From contig JBANAY010000003.1 of the NCBI GenBank assembly GCA_037952775.1, positions 18,352,001 through 18,416,000 of the forward strand: 64,000 nt of DNA, given 5' to 3'. Of this stretch, positions 13,032 through 23,643 are shown piece by piece (positions within the stretch are counted from its first letter, which is position 1; every line of letters starts with the position of its first letter). Both the position numbers and the translations under genes were made by a program. The notes below the pieces were generated by a model. That model was not told the origin of the DNA and did no database searches. It was given only the letters and a program-made list of their open reading frames with translations. Origin of the DNA: Clonostachys chloroleuca (taxonomy: Eukaryota; Ascomycota; Sordariomycetes; Hypocreales; Bionectriaceae).

Positions 13032-14968
13032 GTGAGGCGGACGACGAGTTCGGTCTACTGTGCAAGGCTGCCCAGGGGTGGGCGCCCGAGGGTCCCGGGA
13101 TGAGATATAGCAGCTGCAGAAGTGTTTCTGATTGCGCGGCAAGGCGTTTTTTGATGGGATTGGTGGCTTGTGATTGGGGTTTCTTCTTCGTCTAGTATGC
13201 TACTTACATTATTTTTTTTAACGAGAGAAACACGAAACAGACAATTGACCAAAGAAAAAAAAGAATTGAGCATAATCACGGGTTATGTAAGTTCCCTCGA
13301 AGCTCTCTGAGCACAGTCCAACACATCCCAAGCAACACTTTGGCTCTCCCATCATATCGACCACATCATGCTACTGGGCCCTGGTCAGAACCTACTCTTT
13401 TGTGCTCGATCGGCGCATGACCGAAACCAAGCCGTACGGCAACTCAACACCTACGTAGCACCCGTATCTGCCTCCCACCCTCCATCGACGCGGGTGAAAT
13501 GTGATGTAAGCCTGCCTCGCCTTGGCTGGCTGCCGTGCGACACGACTCACATACCACCAGACTCGTGCGGGGGAAAGGCCTGAGTTCCCTTCCGACACAA
13601 TTGTGCGGGCAGGGAAGCAGTGACGACTAGCCCGTCAGGCGAACCAGGCGAACCAACACGCAGAGCCTCATCCCATAGCGCCCGGAATGGAAAGGCAGCG
13701 GAAATGTGGGGTAGAGCATGCAGCATATCCCAGCCGGCCTCAAAATTGACCCTTTCAGGCTGAGACATGAGTGTCGACATAGCCTCACTTACCGAGCCAG
13801 GGAACCAACCATAAACGCGGGACGGTAAGAAACGAACGGCCAGCGCAGCCCAACTTGATTCCAAGAGGGGATCTCGCGGGCGGGCTTGGGCCTCAATCGT
13901 ACTTATGTACGTCGTTGGTCTCTGCCACCCTCTTCCCTTTGGACCAGGCCCGTAGATCGAGGCCGCTCCCCCCATGCAGGAGGGTGGGTTGGGAGGCCCT
14001 TCGGGTGTTTTTTGCTAGCTACTTCCCCAACCTGGGTAGGATCACTGCCCGGCAGGAATGTGAGTCGATGGGTTGCAGTGCCTGGCCCATTATTCTCTCT
14101 CTATTCCATCGTCAGTTCTCATAAAACCTTGGCTGCGTTGTGCTGTCCGTACCGCCAGTCGGGCATGATTTCTGTCTTAGATGCCTCGCCTCCCACGGAT
14201 CGCGAACCAGAGAGGGAAGCCGGGAGCTGAAAGGTGCACTACCTTAGACTCAGATACAGCCAATCTCTCGCCGTTATTCTCTCGAGCCGCCGGTTTTCCC
14301 AGATAACTTGATAGGTATCGGCATGGCACAGCAGCTTAAGCGCTGATGGGAAGGCCAACCAGGGGAGCAGAATCGGGAAGGATGGCGGGGGGGGCAGGGC
14401 AACTCCAACACACAAATTCGTAGAATAGGTTCACCATCCTTGTCTTTGTGGCGTCGTCCACCGTCTGCAGACTGCTTTCACCCTCCTCGAGCCTTGTTCA
14501 TGCTTGCCCGTCCTGCAGCTTTCCGTAGCATTCCCTCTTCCCCAGCCCTTGCTGGCTTGTCTGTCTCTCCTCTCCTTCCCCCCCTTTCACTCAGCCATGT
14601 ACCGTGTTGTTCTGAATACGTCTATCTGCCGCCTCACTATCTCCCTTGGGTAGCTGAAGATCACTTATATAAATAAGTGCCGTCCGGACCCCAGACGCCC
14701 CCCTCTCCCATCGTGTAGCTTAGAAGAAGGAAAAATAAGATAAAACTTGTAAGACCAACACTCTCGGTCATTCATAAGCCTTCTTTCATAAGGACTAGAC
14801 CAAGTCATAGCCACAATACACTTTTGTTCCTTCCCCTTTACCCCTGGATCCGGGAAGAAGAAGAAGAAGAACCAGGTCCCAGCCCTATGTACCAGGATCG
14901 TCACTTGGAGACCCCCCTCTCAGAAGCCATCATCACCAAGCGCCCTTCGCCAGAACGCCGCACACAAC
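13032..14968. other. 1.9 kb intergenic region before the Clr5-domain gene
   Basis: The first 250 bases are the Slm-like gene's 3' region, with T-rich and A-rich runs at 13211-13264. The final 500 bases, CT-rich with a purine-rich stretch at 14851-14871, are probably the leader of the downstream gene. A 142-codon frame at 13975-13547 (minus) and a 114-codon frame at 13886-14230 (plus) overlap each other and resemble nothing known. Confidence 0.4.
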
Positions 14969-16193
14969 ATGACAAAGCCATGGGCCAAGAACCGCAAGGA
15001 GATTGTCCGGCTGTACATCCGCGAAGGCCGGACCCTCCAGGAAGTCAAGGGCATCATGAAGAGCATGCATAACTTTGATGCATCGTGCGTTTTGAACCCT
15101 CCCACCTCCATTCCTCCCGAGGGCAGAAGACTCTGACTTTTCCTTTCGGTAAACAAAACAGTATACGTTCATACCGCCAGTGGTTCGACAAGTGGGACGT
15201 GACCAAGTACAACTGCAAGAAGCGCCAGCAGCGCCGCCGCATGCTCCAGCAGTGCATCAAGCAGGAGGAAGCCTGTGACGACCGGCGCAGCAACAGTCCG
15301 GCGCTCGACTCCTCTCCTCGCCTCCCCTACCCCAAGGCACTGTCGGTTGCAACTACTGCCAGCCAGGACGAATTGACCGGCGAGAGCAAAACCCCGGACC
15401 AGGTCGCCGAGGCCGCCGCCGCCGCCCGCCTGCCCCAGCCCAAGGTGGTCGAGGTCAGCCAGAACCGCGACGACGTCTCCCCCCGGGAGGGGTATTCTCC
15501 CTGGTACAACAAGCCCAGCTCGCACCGCCAGTGGACTGCCACGACCAAGCCATTCAACCACAGGAAGCGCCAGCTGCGCCGCAAGCTGCCCCAGCAGCAG
15601 CAGCAGCAGCAGATCATCAAGCAGGAGGCGTACACCGGCCTCCAGAGCCCACCGCTTGACGCCCGCCTCCCGCACACCAGGCCGATCGACACCCAGGATC
15701 CGCTGCCAACCAGCGAGCGCAAGCCCCAGGACCTGATGGCCGGAGGAGCTGCCGGCCCGCCCTCACCCAAGGCTGATGAGAACCACTTCGTCCTCTCCCC
15801 CCGGCGGAGGCGCCCTGGGCCAGGAACCGCTCCCAGGAGGGGGCTTATGTCCCACACATCCCTCGGTAGAGACCCGTCCGCTTTAATTCCATCATGCCCG
15901 CAATGCCTGTGCTAACACTGGGGGCTTCCAGGTACCAAGGACCAGAGTACTTCGGATACTCTACCCCGAGATACACCGAGCCGTTCGTCTTTACCCTCTC
16001 GGACAAGCCTGCCTGGCACTACCACGATGGTCGGGTCAACCCGTCTTGGGTGGACCTGTCTCCGTCGTCGTTGGAGTATGATCTCAGTGTCGGATCAGAC
16101 ACGCCAGGTATATATGAGGGTGGGTCGGCTGCTATCGAGTTCGCTCAATCTCGAAATAGTACTGCGGCGGATAGGGACCTCATCAAATTATAA
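14969..16193 (+). CDS. Clr5-domain protein with an internal duplication
   Basis: The N-terminus is a Clr5 domain (PF14420), found in many fungal proteins of unknown or chromatin-related role and named after fission yeast Clr5. The sequence MTKPWAKNRKEIVRLYIREG starts it and SIRSYRQWFDKWDVTKYN completes it, at about residues 1-56. Exons are 14969-15084 and 15162-15865, then a third ending at the TAA at 16191-16193. The third exon most likely starts at 15940 (AAG acceptor), giving 357 residues; the better-looking CAG acceptor at 15931 would force a different, less protein-like frame, so this junction is uncertain. Residues about 39-150 and 156-265 are two copies of one segment, offset by 117 residues: SYRQW/SHRQW, KKRQQRRR/RKRQLRRK, IKQEE/IKQEA and SPALDSSPRLP/SPPLDARLP. 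Copy two carries seven glutamines encoded by (CAG)7 at 15592-15612. The function is unknown. Confidence 0.82.
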
Positions 16194-18360
16194 TGTTAGA
16201 GTCAAAGGACACACGGCACCGAAGTAATGAGTAATGATTATTGAACGATTGTTTTATTTCTCCGCTGTTTCTATGTTTGGTTGAGCGTACCGTGACATCT
16301 GCTCTGGAAGGAAAGCAACATGCTTATGGGCTGGATGAGTGAACCACCGAGTTAAGATTATCAGTCACCATTTCTGATTCCTAGAGCCCTGCTTGCATAC
16401 CTGACACAGGCCCTTTTGTGGACAATATAAATGGGTCCCTTGCGCACAGGATCGACCTCCTTTAGCATCTTCTCGTCCGACTGTGAATAACGCTCTAGGA
16501 AATGTTCAAGTTCTTTTTTCCGTGTTTACTCTCATGTCTTGAACTTCGACCGGTCCAAGTTCATTTCACTTTCATGTCTTCAACTTGTACCGATCGAAGT
16601 CCAAGACATGACAGTAAAGACGAGAAAAAGACCCATTTACACTGACCACAAAAGGACATATGTCAGGTATGCAAGTAAGACCATACATCATGCACATATA
16701 CGACGGCAATATGCCTCACCTCTGGGGATGTCAGCCCATATAGGTTAGGCAGATACCTCGGTGTCTAAATATTTCCAAGTCAGCAACAGAATCTTAAACC
16801 TGTTTGACAAGAAATACTGCGAGTAAAGGTGTATCAGGTAATAATAATGCCTTGTCAAAGGCGGTTTCGTCAAAGCAATATGGCTAAGTTGACCGTCGTG
16901 ATATGTGAATCATCATGTGAGGGAGAGAGAAAAATGTGCAAAGGTAGAACTTACCAAACAAAGGCCCATCTCAAAGAGAGCAACGTTGCGATCAAGACCT
17001 TGGAAATACTTCGACGGATCAGCGACATGATGACACTGGATATCCACGTACAAAGGATTGTCGATATGGTCAATCAGATAGATAGAATAAATGTGTCTTC
17101 GTAGCGTGAAGCTCAGACATATGCTTGTCTTTGTTTATTCGTGCTCATCAGGACGCGCAGAGTGAAATTTTCTGTCTTACCTTACGTTGCGACATGCCGT
17201 CCAAGGCTGGCTTTTCTCAGTCGTTAGCATCTCTGGACAGGTCAAAGAATTAAATAATAACAAAAAGATGTAATGCAATGCTCAGTTATGCATGAATGGA
17301 AAAATAAGATAATGTCTGCATCGGAAACCCGGATAAGACTCGTCATCTGTGTCATCATAAAATGCAGGATGAAAGAAACGTTCTTGCCACTTACCAAAAT
17401 GAAGATCAATCCCCATCTCCAGGTAGCCAATGAAGTACAAGACATGCTATGGTTACTATCACAAGGATGTCAGCATACCTGCGTAACCAAAGCTTGTCAA
17501 ATGAGACGAGATATAGAGTTCAAGATCAGTGGGCGAGGTTTTCTAGGCCTGCCGCAAAGTGGCTTCTCTTGCTCATGCGTTTATATTCGGAGCCCAGTGC
17601 CGCTTCATCATATTGAGGGACAGGTGGTTGTCAAAGGACGGTGAGTCGCATACCTTTCTAATACTTGTCTCATGTTAGCCAGCATGTTCAAGGTTTGACA
17701 AACAGACAATTGAAGTTGAAAGATATTTCATAATCAGAAATAGCCATTTTATATCGTCAAAGAAGTTCAGCCGGTAATTTCCAGCGTATATTTATACGAA
17801 ATGATCATCATGAAAAAGGGAGGAAAGTAGGGATCTGCTATCTTACCATTTGAATCATCACATCGCGCGTGCGCGCGCACCTAATGCCTTGCATTCAGGT
17901 CATTGTGCCTCTGGTTCATCTATCATGTATTTGGTTAGCAAGTTGCGACCACACGGTATCATTTGCTGCCAAAGTGTGATGTGTGGAATTCTTTCAGACT
18001 GACGTGTAAAACTAGTTTCATTCCAATAGGTCAAAGACTCTAGTTTGCGGTTTACAAGTGTCATCAGGAAGTAGGGAGAGGGTGCAGGAAGACCAGGAAT
18101 TGGCATTGACTTACCACCAGAGGGATGTTGTGCTGGAAGCTTGTTGTGTAGAAGCAAAGAAAGAAAAAAATTTCTGGAACGGAAGCTCCAAGAAAAGTGC
18201 ATGTGGTGGGGAAGTAATTTATTGGCCTTATGTAATCAAGTCACGGGACTTCGCGTCGTTGACGTGCCATCGTCTTGAACGCCAGAGCAACCCTATACCA
18301 TCCATTCTCCTCCAGACTGTACGATTGATTATCATTGCAGTGCTATATAAGTAAAGTAAA
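16194..18360. other. 2.2 kb intergenic region, AT-richer than its flanks
   Basis: No gene was recognised; all frames are short and unlike any known family. Base composition by eye is richer in A and T than the neighbouring genes. It contains the repeated and inverted motif at 16531-16612 and a perfect 12-base alternating purine-pyrimidine palindrome, GTGCGCGCGCAC, at 17869-17880. It could be a decayed element, but no coding remnant supports that. Confidence 0.4.
16531..16612. repeat. Short motif in direct and inverted copies
   Basis: The sequence CATGTCTTGAACTTCGACCG (from 16533) recurs directly at about 16573 (CATGTCTTCAACTTGTACCG) and inverted at 16610-16588. The inverted copy matches the first at 20 of 23 positions. 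The set could fold as a stem with a loop of about 30 bases. Its role is unknown. Confidence 0.6.
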
Positions 18361-19800
18361 ATGCCTGAAATTGCTGAAGGTATGGTCTCTTGGCTTTTTC
18401 TTTATTCTCTTACACGGCGTATTACTCACATGCTCTTAGTCGCGAGGATTGTCCATTTCCTCAAACTCACGCTGGTTGGTAAGCGTATTGCCCAAGCTTC
18501 TGCCATTGATGACTCCAATGTATTCGGCAAGGTGGGCACGACAGGTGCCGACGTGGCGGCTGCGTTAAAAGGGAAGAAGGCAAGTCTCATCCCATAGCGC
18601 CCATCGCCCCATGTCTAATACCCGAAAGTCGTATAGGTCATATCAGCCGGTAGCCAAGGCAAATACTTTTGGTCAGTTCACTCAACCCCACGCGCATCAG
18701 GGTCTAAAGCTCATACTCGAAAAGGCTTACATTAGAGAAGCCCCCGCATCTTGTGATGCATTTTGGCATGACTGGTAGATCACATCCCTCAGTTCCCTGC
18801 TGAGTAGGCATTATGTTCTAACCTACCTCTAAGGATGGGTCCATATCAAGGGTGAAAAGACGGCCTACACAAACTACTATAAGAAAATGAAAGAATCGGA
18901 CCTCGAACAGTGGCCACCAAAATTCTGGAAGTTCCAGATTACCACCGAAGGGGATCCCGAAGTCGAGGTTGCCTTCACAGATGCTCGCAGGTTTGGCCGT
19001 GTCAGGTTGGTAGATTGCCCTGGCGATGATATCCGGAAGCACTCCCCCTCGTGGAAAACGGCCCCGACCCCGTCATCGACAAGGATCGGTTCACCGAGGA
19101 ATACCTGCAGAAGAAGATGAAGACACGCCACGTGCCGATCAAAGCACTCCTCCTGGACCAGACTATGATTAGTGGCATTGGCAATTGGGTTGCGGACGAG
19201 ACTCTCTATCAGGCCAAAATCCACCCCGAGCAATATTGCGATGATTTCAATGACGAGGAAATCAGCACGCTTTATCAGAATATCCGCTACGTGTGTCAGA
19301 CAGCTGTGGATAAGCTGGGCGATTCCGACGAATTTCCCGACCACTGGCTGTTCAACCACCGATGGGGGAAGGGGGCCAAGGATACAGCAACTAAGCTCCC
19401 CAATGGCGAAAAGCTGGCCTTCATTACGGTTGGGGGCCGCACCAGCTGCTATGCCCCGGGCGTACAGAAGAAGACTGGTTGTGTTGCGCCTGGGGTGAAA
19501 GAGGAAACAGTGGAATCGGCCAAGAAAGACCCGCCCAAGAAGGGATCAGTCAAGAAGGAAGCTCCAAAACCAAGGAAACCCTCGCGCAAGGCCCCGCAGA
19601 AGATCAAGGACGAAGAGCAGTCGGACGAATCCGACGCCGAACCCCCCAAGAAAAAGATAAGGAGCAAGGCTCTAGATAAGGGTAAGATGAACCTGTCAAC
19701 GGTAACTGAAAAGATACAAGAGGCTCCGGCTGAGGGTCGGAGACGATCCACGCGATTGTCAGGAAAGTCAGGCGACGCGCAGACGTCGAGCTATTGGTGA
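18361..19800 (+). CDS. Formamidopyrimidine-DNA glycosylase (Fpg/MutM family), frame broken once
   Basis: This is a plant/fungal-type Fpg, which removes oxidised purines in base-excision repair. Five exons: 18361-18379, 18440-18579, 18637-18675, 18738-18774 and 18834-19800. The second intron starts with GC (GCAAGT), the third has a weak GTTCAC donor and its borders are uncertain. The start MPEIAEV supplies the catalytic Pro2 and Glu3; SQGKYFW carries the conserved lysine; HLVMHFGMTGW, FTDARRFGR and QTMISGIGNWVADETLY (helix-two-turn-helix) are intact. The zinc finger is replaced by the zincless loop GEKLAFITVGGRTSCYAPG, as in plant and fungal members. A Lys-rich, probably nuclear-targeting tail follows. 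One base is missing in a five-C run at 19044-19048: the protein reads DIRKHSP in one frame and continues as VENGPDPVIDKD in the next. A sequencing error is likelier than a pseudogene. Confidence 0.9.
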
Positions 19801-20396
19801 GAGCTCAGGGAGTCAATCGACTAGGAGTGGTACTTGCGCATGGACAGGGGCTGGCGGCGGAAATTATTTGAAATCTCTGATGGAATTTTGAGCTTGCGAA
19901 CAGACTTCCGCGTAGCTCGCCAAATTTTTTAAGTATTAAGCTAATATGCTGGAATATGCTGATATCCTAAACACCTAATTTTTGCCGTCATTATTTTCAT
20001 GCCTATGCTCTAAAAACCACTGGCTCTATAAATGACCTGTTAAAACGCCGTGCCGTGTATGTGCCTATGCTGCAAGCTCAGCATAATGCCTAGGCGTGAT
20101 GCAATACCTTATACTACCTCGAAATAACGTCTTAAAATGCCCTCTCATATAATCATAACCACCCCCTCATATAGGTGCACCAGGTAGTGCGATAAGACCA
20201 AGCGAGCCAATGCGTGTCCTCTTTCTAGGACGTGCCGCTCGTGGGATCATATTGAAGGGGTATCAAAAACTTTAAGGCCAACTCGGCCATTGTCGCAAAA
20301 TTTCGTGAAAGAAGTTTAGTAGAAGTGTAGTTGGAGGGGTAGCGAGGATGCTGAAGAAAAACAACCATCAGCTGTAACAATTCAATACTTGGAACG
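19801..20396. other. Convergent intergenic region fpg/LOV photoreceptor
   Basis: Two genes end towards each other across this 600-base, clearly AT-rich stretch, which contains short recurring words such as ATATGCTG and CCTATGCT. No gene, transposon end or RNA was recognised. It may simply be 3' sequence, or a decayed repeat. Confidence 0.4.
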
Positions 20397-21107
20397 TCAC
20401 TCCTCGTCTTCGCATTGGAACCCGACAGAATATCGACGTCCGTGTAATTGGACTGGGATGACAGTGAGAAAGTTTATGAAGGGCTGCCCATTCTTCTTGT
20501 AGTTGCAGATCCTGGTCTGGATCTCTTGCTGGGCGTAAACAGCTTGACGCAGATGTTGGAGAGCTGCCTTATTTGCAGCAGCCTCAGCGTGTGATGCAGG
20601 CGGACTGCTGGGGCCAGGATTTTGGAGGAAGCGGCAGTTCTGCCCAAGAATTTCGGGTTGAGAATAGCCAGTCAATTCACAAAAGGCATCGGAGGCGTAG
20701 ACGATTGGCATGTCGGGAAGCTCGAGGTCGCTGACAATAACGGCCACCGAGCAATCGACAGGGCCTAGATCAACACTGGGATGCGGGCGGCCTGTGACTT
20801 GTAGCTGTAATAAGGTGGTAGTCAGCACCACGGCTCAGAGTGTAGATTTGTGAGGCGCGAACGAACCAGAATAGACATCAAATCAAACCCAGTTCCTGAA
20901 TATAGGCCTGGGTAAATGAGATCGTCCCGGACCGCCGGGTACGAAGAGGGTGTTGGGGGAACAAGACTCTGTTCTGGAAGAGAATACTGTTGGCAGGTAC
21001 CATGCAAGGTTAGCTATTGAGCAAGGCAAGGCAAGGTACAGGGGAGTCCCAACGTTGAGGGCATGAGCCTCCCAAGGGTTGACTTGGGGTACCGCTTTGA
21101 AGGCCAT
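20397..21107 (-). CDS. vvd: VIVID/ENVOY-type LOV-domain blue-light photoreceptor
   Basis: VIVID is a small flavin-binding LOV protein that binds the White Collar complex and adapts fungal light responses. Three exons (21107-21054, 20986-20867, 20804-20397) give 193 residues; Neurospora VVD has 186. The N-cap keeps VNPWEAHALN (residues 9-18) and LYSGTGFDLMSIL. The LOV core runs from about residue 68: LGPVD, IVYASDAF, then GQNCRFLQNP with the photoactive cysteine at residue 115. The loop between FLQNP and the following helix is longer than in plant LOV domains, as in VVD and WC-1. NYKKNGQPFINFLTVIPV and YSVGFQCEDEE close the fold. Relative to VVD, the redox-active cap Cys71 is replaced by Val78, with a cysteine two residues earlier. 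No other domain is present, which separates it from WC-1. GATC motifs cluster upstream. Confidence 0.93.
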
Positions 21108-23061
21108 GATGCAGATCGCTGGTGTAGTGTGGTGCGGTGTAAATTGGTGAATGATGACGCTTGGAGTTGATTGCAACGAAAGGTTCTCTGGTAGGGGCGG
21201 ACCAGTGGGTTTTTGACAAGAATTTAAGCCAGCTGCGGGATCGAGATGACAACAATCGCACCAGGTTGTTTGTCACGATGCTTTCCGGGAGTGGCTACGA
21301 AGTCGCCGTCCACCGAGTCGAGGCTGACGGGGCATTGGCACAGAATCAGGGAACAATTGAGCAGGATTTCTGAACCAAGTACTACGGTAGCACGCCGAGA
21401 AAGAGAGAAATATAGGGCTGCTGGTGATAATGACAAGGGCCAGACTCCGGAGGCCAGTCCGGAATGTGCATCGAAGATGCGCCTGGTCATGCGTCTTACA
21501 GCAGGAGGGTGCCCGGTGAGTGGTACACGTAGGGAGAGGTTCCAGGGCGCTGCTTGCATATGGCTGCTCGCTTCGGGAGTCAGCGACTCACACCCACGCA
21601 ACGGGCATAGTTTGCAGGCGCAATGGTATGATCGTGAGGGCTGTCAGGGTGTCTGGCGATCGAGGATTGGTAGCGGGGCAGCCCGCCGAAGAAGAGGCTG
21701 AAGCCAAGGCAGAGGGCCCATCGTGGAATCGGGACCATATCGTGAAGACCAGTAGTGGACATCTTCGATGGCAGGTGGTTCAGGCCGATACGTGGGCGAC
21801 GTCAAGTCATCGACATGGGAAAAACGGGGCGGACGAATTAGAGGCGGCCGATGGCGGGAACTGGGCCCCTCAGGGACGATCGATGCGCGATGGCCGTCGA
21901 GCCTTTGCCCCTTGCGATCAGAGGTTTTGGGGAGGCGATCGGCACGCCAGTTGTGTCACTTGGCAGCAGCTCGCCCCGCTGTTTCTGCAAGTGCCGCCCG
22001 AGGTGGAGGGCGAGGACGGAGCCGTGGTTGGGCTCGACGGCTCCCGACAGCAGCCAACCTTGACAAGAGACAGCAGGTTTTCAGGGTCCTGGGGCGGAGG
22101 AATTCATGCCATGTGGACCTCGAGATGGACAAACCGGAATCCCATCGCGTCCCAGTCTCCTCGCATCATGTTGCTGTCACGGTGGCAAGACGTCCGAGTT
22201 AGGAATTGTCCGTTGTCACCCACGCAACTAGTGCCAGTAGGATCCTAAATCTGGAGACGCTGGAGGCTTTCAAGTCTGACAGCTATTGCACACATCCGGG
22301 ATCCCAAGCCAATAGCGGACCGAACTATGGTTTAGTTGCTTCACGTTGCCTGCTGGCTTGAACGTGCATCGATAACTGCGCCTGCCCATGCAAGGATGCC
22401 CTTCTGTCTTAGGATACGCCTCTTCTTCAGCTGTTCCGACTATTTGCCCTGGCACACCGAATGTCGCTCCTGACCGAAACATCCAGGGCCACGACTCTTC
22501 CGACCCGCTGCTGCACGAGGCGACGATCGTGCCAAAGCTCAGCCATCGTCCATATTGTAAATCGAGGTCTCGCCGCAGGTCGAATCCAATCGTACCACGA
22601 CCGAGTATGTCTCATCCGGAGTTCCAATGCTAACCTAATTCATGGCGTTGGGATAATCTAGGATGAAATTCCATCTGAGAATTCCATTCTGAATGCATGC
22701 AGCTAGTCTAACACCGAGATCTTGTGGCGCTCGATGAGGCACGTCCCAGCATTCGGCAGTACCACCTGCAAACTTCTTTGGCCCGTTCAATTGATATGTG
22801 ACAGCATCCCGCTGTCTCTGCGGAGGAAGTGAGAGGGTGGTTGTAGTCAAGTGGCACAGCTTGTCCCGCGATCACCAAAGGAGTTTCATGTGATCAGGTA
22901 GGATTACTGCCCGCAATTGGGATTTATGAAACATAGCACAATCGATTTCACAAGAAGTGGATAGAATTATGATAAGAAAAGTGTTTTAGATCCCGGAGTT
23001 GACGAATGTAGTGCTTCTGCGAATGGCAAAGCAATAGATGGATGGCTGGAATGGTTACCTA
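21108..23061. other. Upstream region of the LOV photoreceptor gene
   Basis: Photoreceptor and nse2 are divergent, and 2.5 kb separates their starts. The half next to the photoreceptor gene carries overlapping long frames on the plus strand, including 21520-22248 (242 codons) and 21768-22202. Their sequence is unlike known proteins and they probably arise by chance in GC-rich leader DNA. The half nearer the MITE becomes AT-richer. GATC words are listed separately. Confidence 0.4.
21630..21940. promoter_or_regulatory. Cluster of GATC words, possible White Collar light-response elements
   Basis: GATC occurs at 21630-21633 and 21658-21661 (28 bases apart), then at 21878-21881, 21916-21919 and 21937-21940 (three in 63 bases), with another at 21239-21242. 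Paired GATC-containing sites are the established binding signature of the White Collar complex in Neurospora promoters, including vvd. The cluster lies 0.5-0.85 kb upstream of the photoreceptor ATG. GATC is short, so chance copies are expected; function is inferred from context only. Confidence 0.4.
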
Positions 23062-23298
23062 GCAAGTGGGTGTGACATAGGAAATGGCACACCTACATAA
23101 GCACTCCTTTAATATTATCTTTCATAGCTAGCTATCGAATTACTAAAATAAATTAAAGGAAAAGAATACCCAGGCCTAAACATTGGTACTCTCTAATCTC
23201 GGTTTAGAATTATATACATATTTAGATATTTAAATATTTATTCATGTGTTTAATTAGGTGTTTATTTGGGTGTGCCATTTCCTGTGTCACCCACTTAC
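23062..23298. mobile_element. MITE-like element, copy 1 (237 bases)
   Basis: The ends are inverted repeats of about 31 bases. The left end reads GCAAGTGGGTGTGACATAGG and continues AAATGGCACACC; the right end, reverse-complemented, reads GTAAGTGGGTGACACAGGAA and continues ATGGCACACC. Both sides are flanked by CTA (23059-23061 and 23299-23301), consistent with a TA-type target duplication as made by Tc1/mariner-like transposases. The interior is AT-rich and non-coding. A relative lies at 56269-56493. The autonomous partner is not in the window. Confidence 0.82.
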
Positions 23299-23643
23299 CT
23301 AGGTAGGTAGTAGTAAGCTTATCGCTGGGTTCGAGATGCGATAAGAATTTTAAGGCTTGACACGTCTAACGCGTCTTCCCCCATCCCGATACCCTTCCCC
23401 CCGCATCGCACACTTGCATCCCACCACAATTCTCACCGATCAACGAACCTCTGACTGGACCGCCGAAGATCGGTTTGCTTCACTTATTATTGTCGCATCC
23501 CAATGATAAAGAATTCTGATTGCCCTGTTGAACAACCACCGCCCTTGTGACGCAACACCCCCGTACATCCATCTAAAACCGAAGGCACTCCAGCCAATCC
23601 ACACAAGGTGACGGGAAAGACGACGAAGAACAGAGGATTCTAA

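Noticed and set aside
15169..15857. Long minus-strand frames opposite the Clr5 gene
   Set aside because: Leu-rich shadows of the CAG- and GCC-rich coding strand; the plus strand has the Clr5 domain.
17869..17880. Palindrome GTGCGCGCGCAC as a Z-DNA or regulatory site
   Set aside because: Too short and isolated to assign a function; noted only in the description of that region.
18361..19800. Calling fpg a pseudogene
   Set aside because: A single missing base in a homopolymer, with all motifs on both sides intact and the same error type in coq3, fits sequencing error better.
21520..22248. 242-codon plus-strand open frame upstream of the LOV photoreceptor gene
   Set aside because: No recognisable domain and odd composition. 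Other long frames (21246-21701, 21768-22202) overlap it on the same strand, as expected by chance in GC-rich leader DNA.
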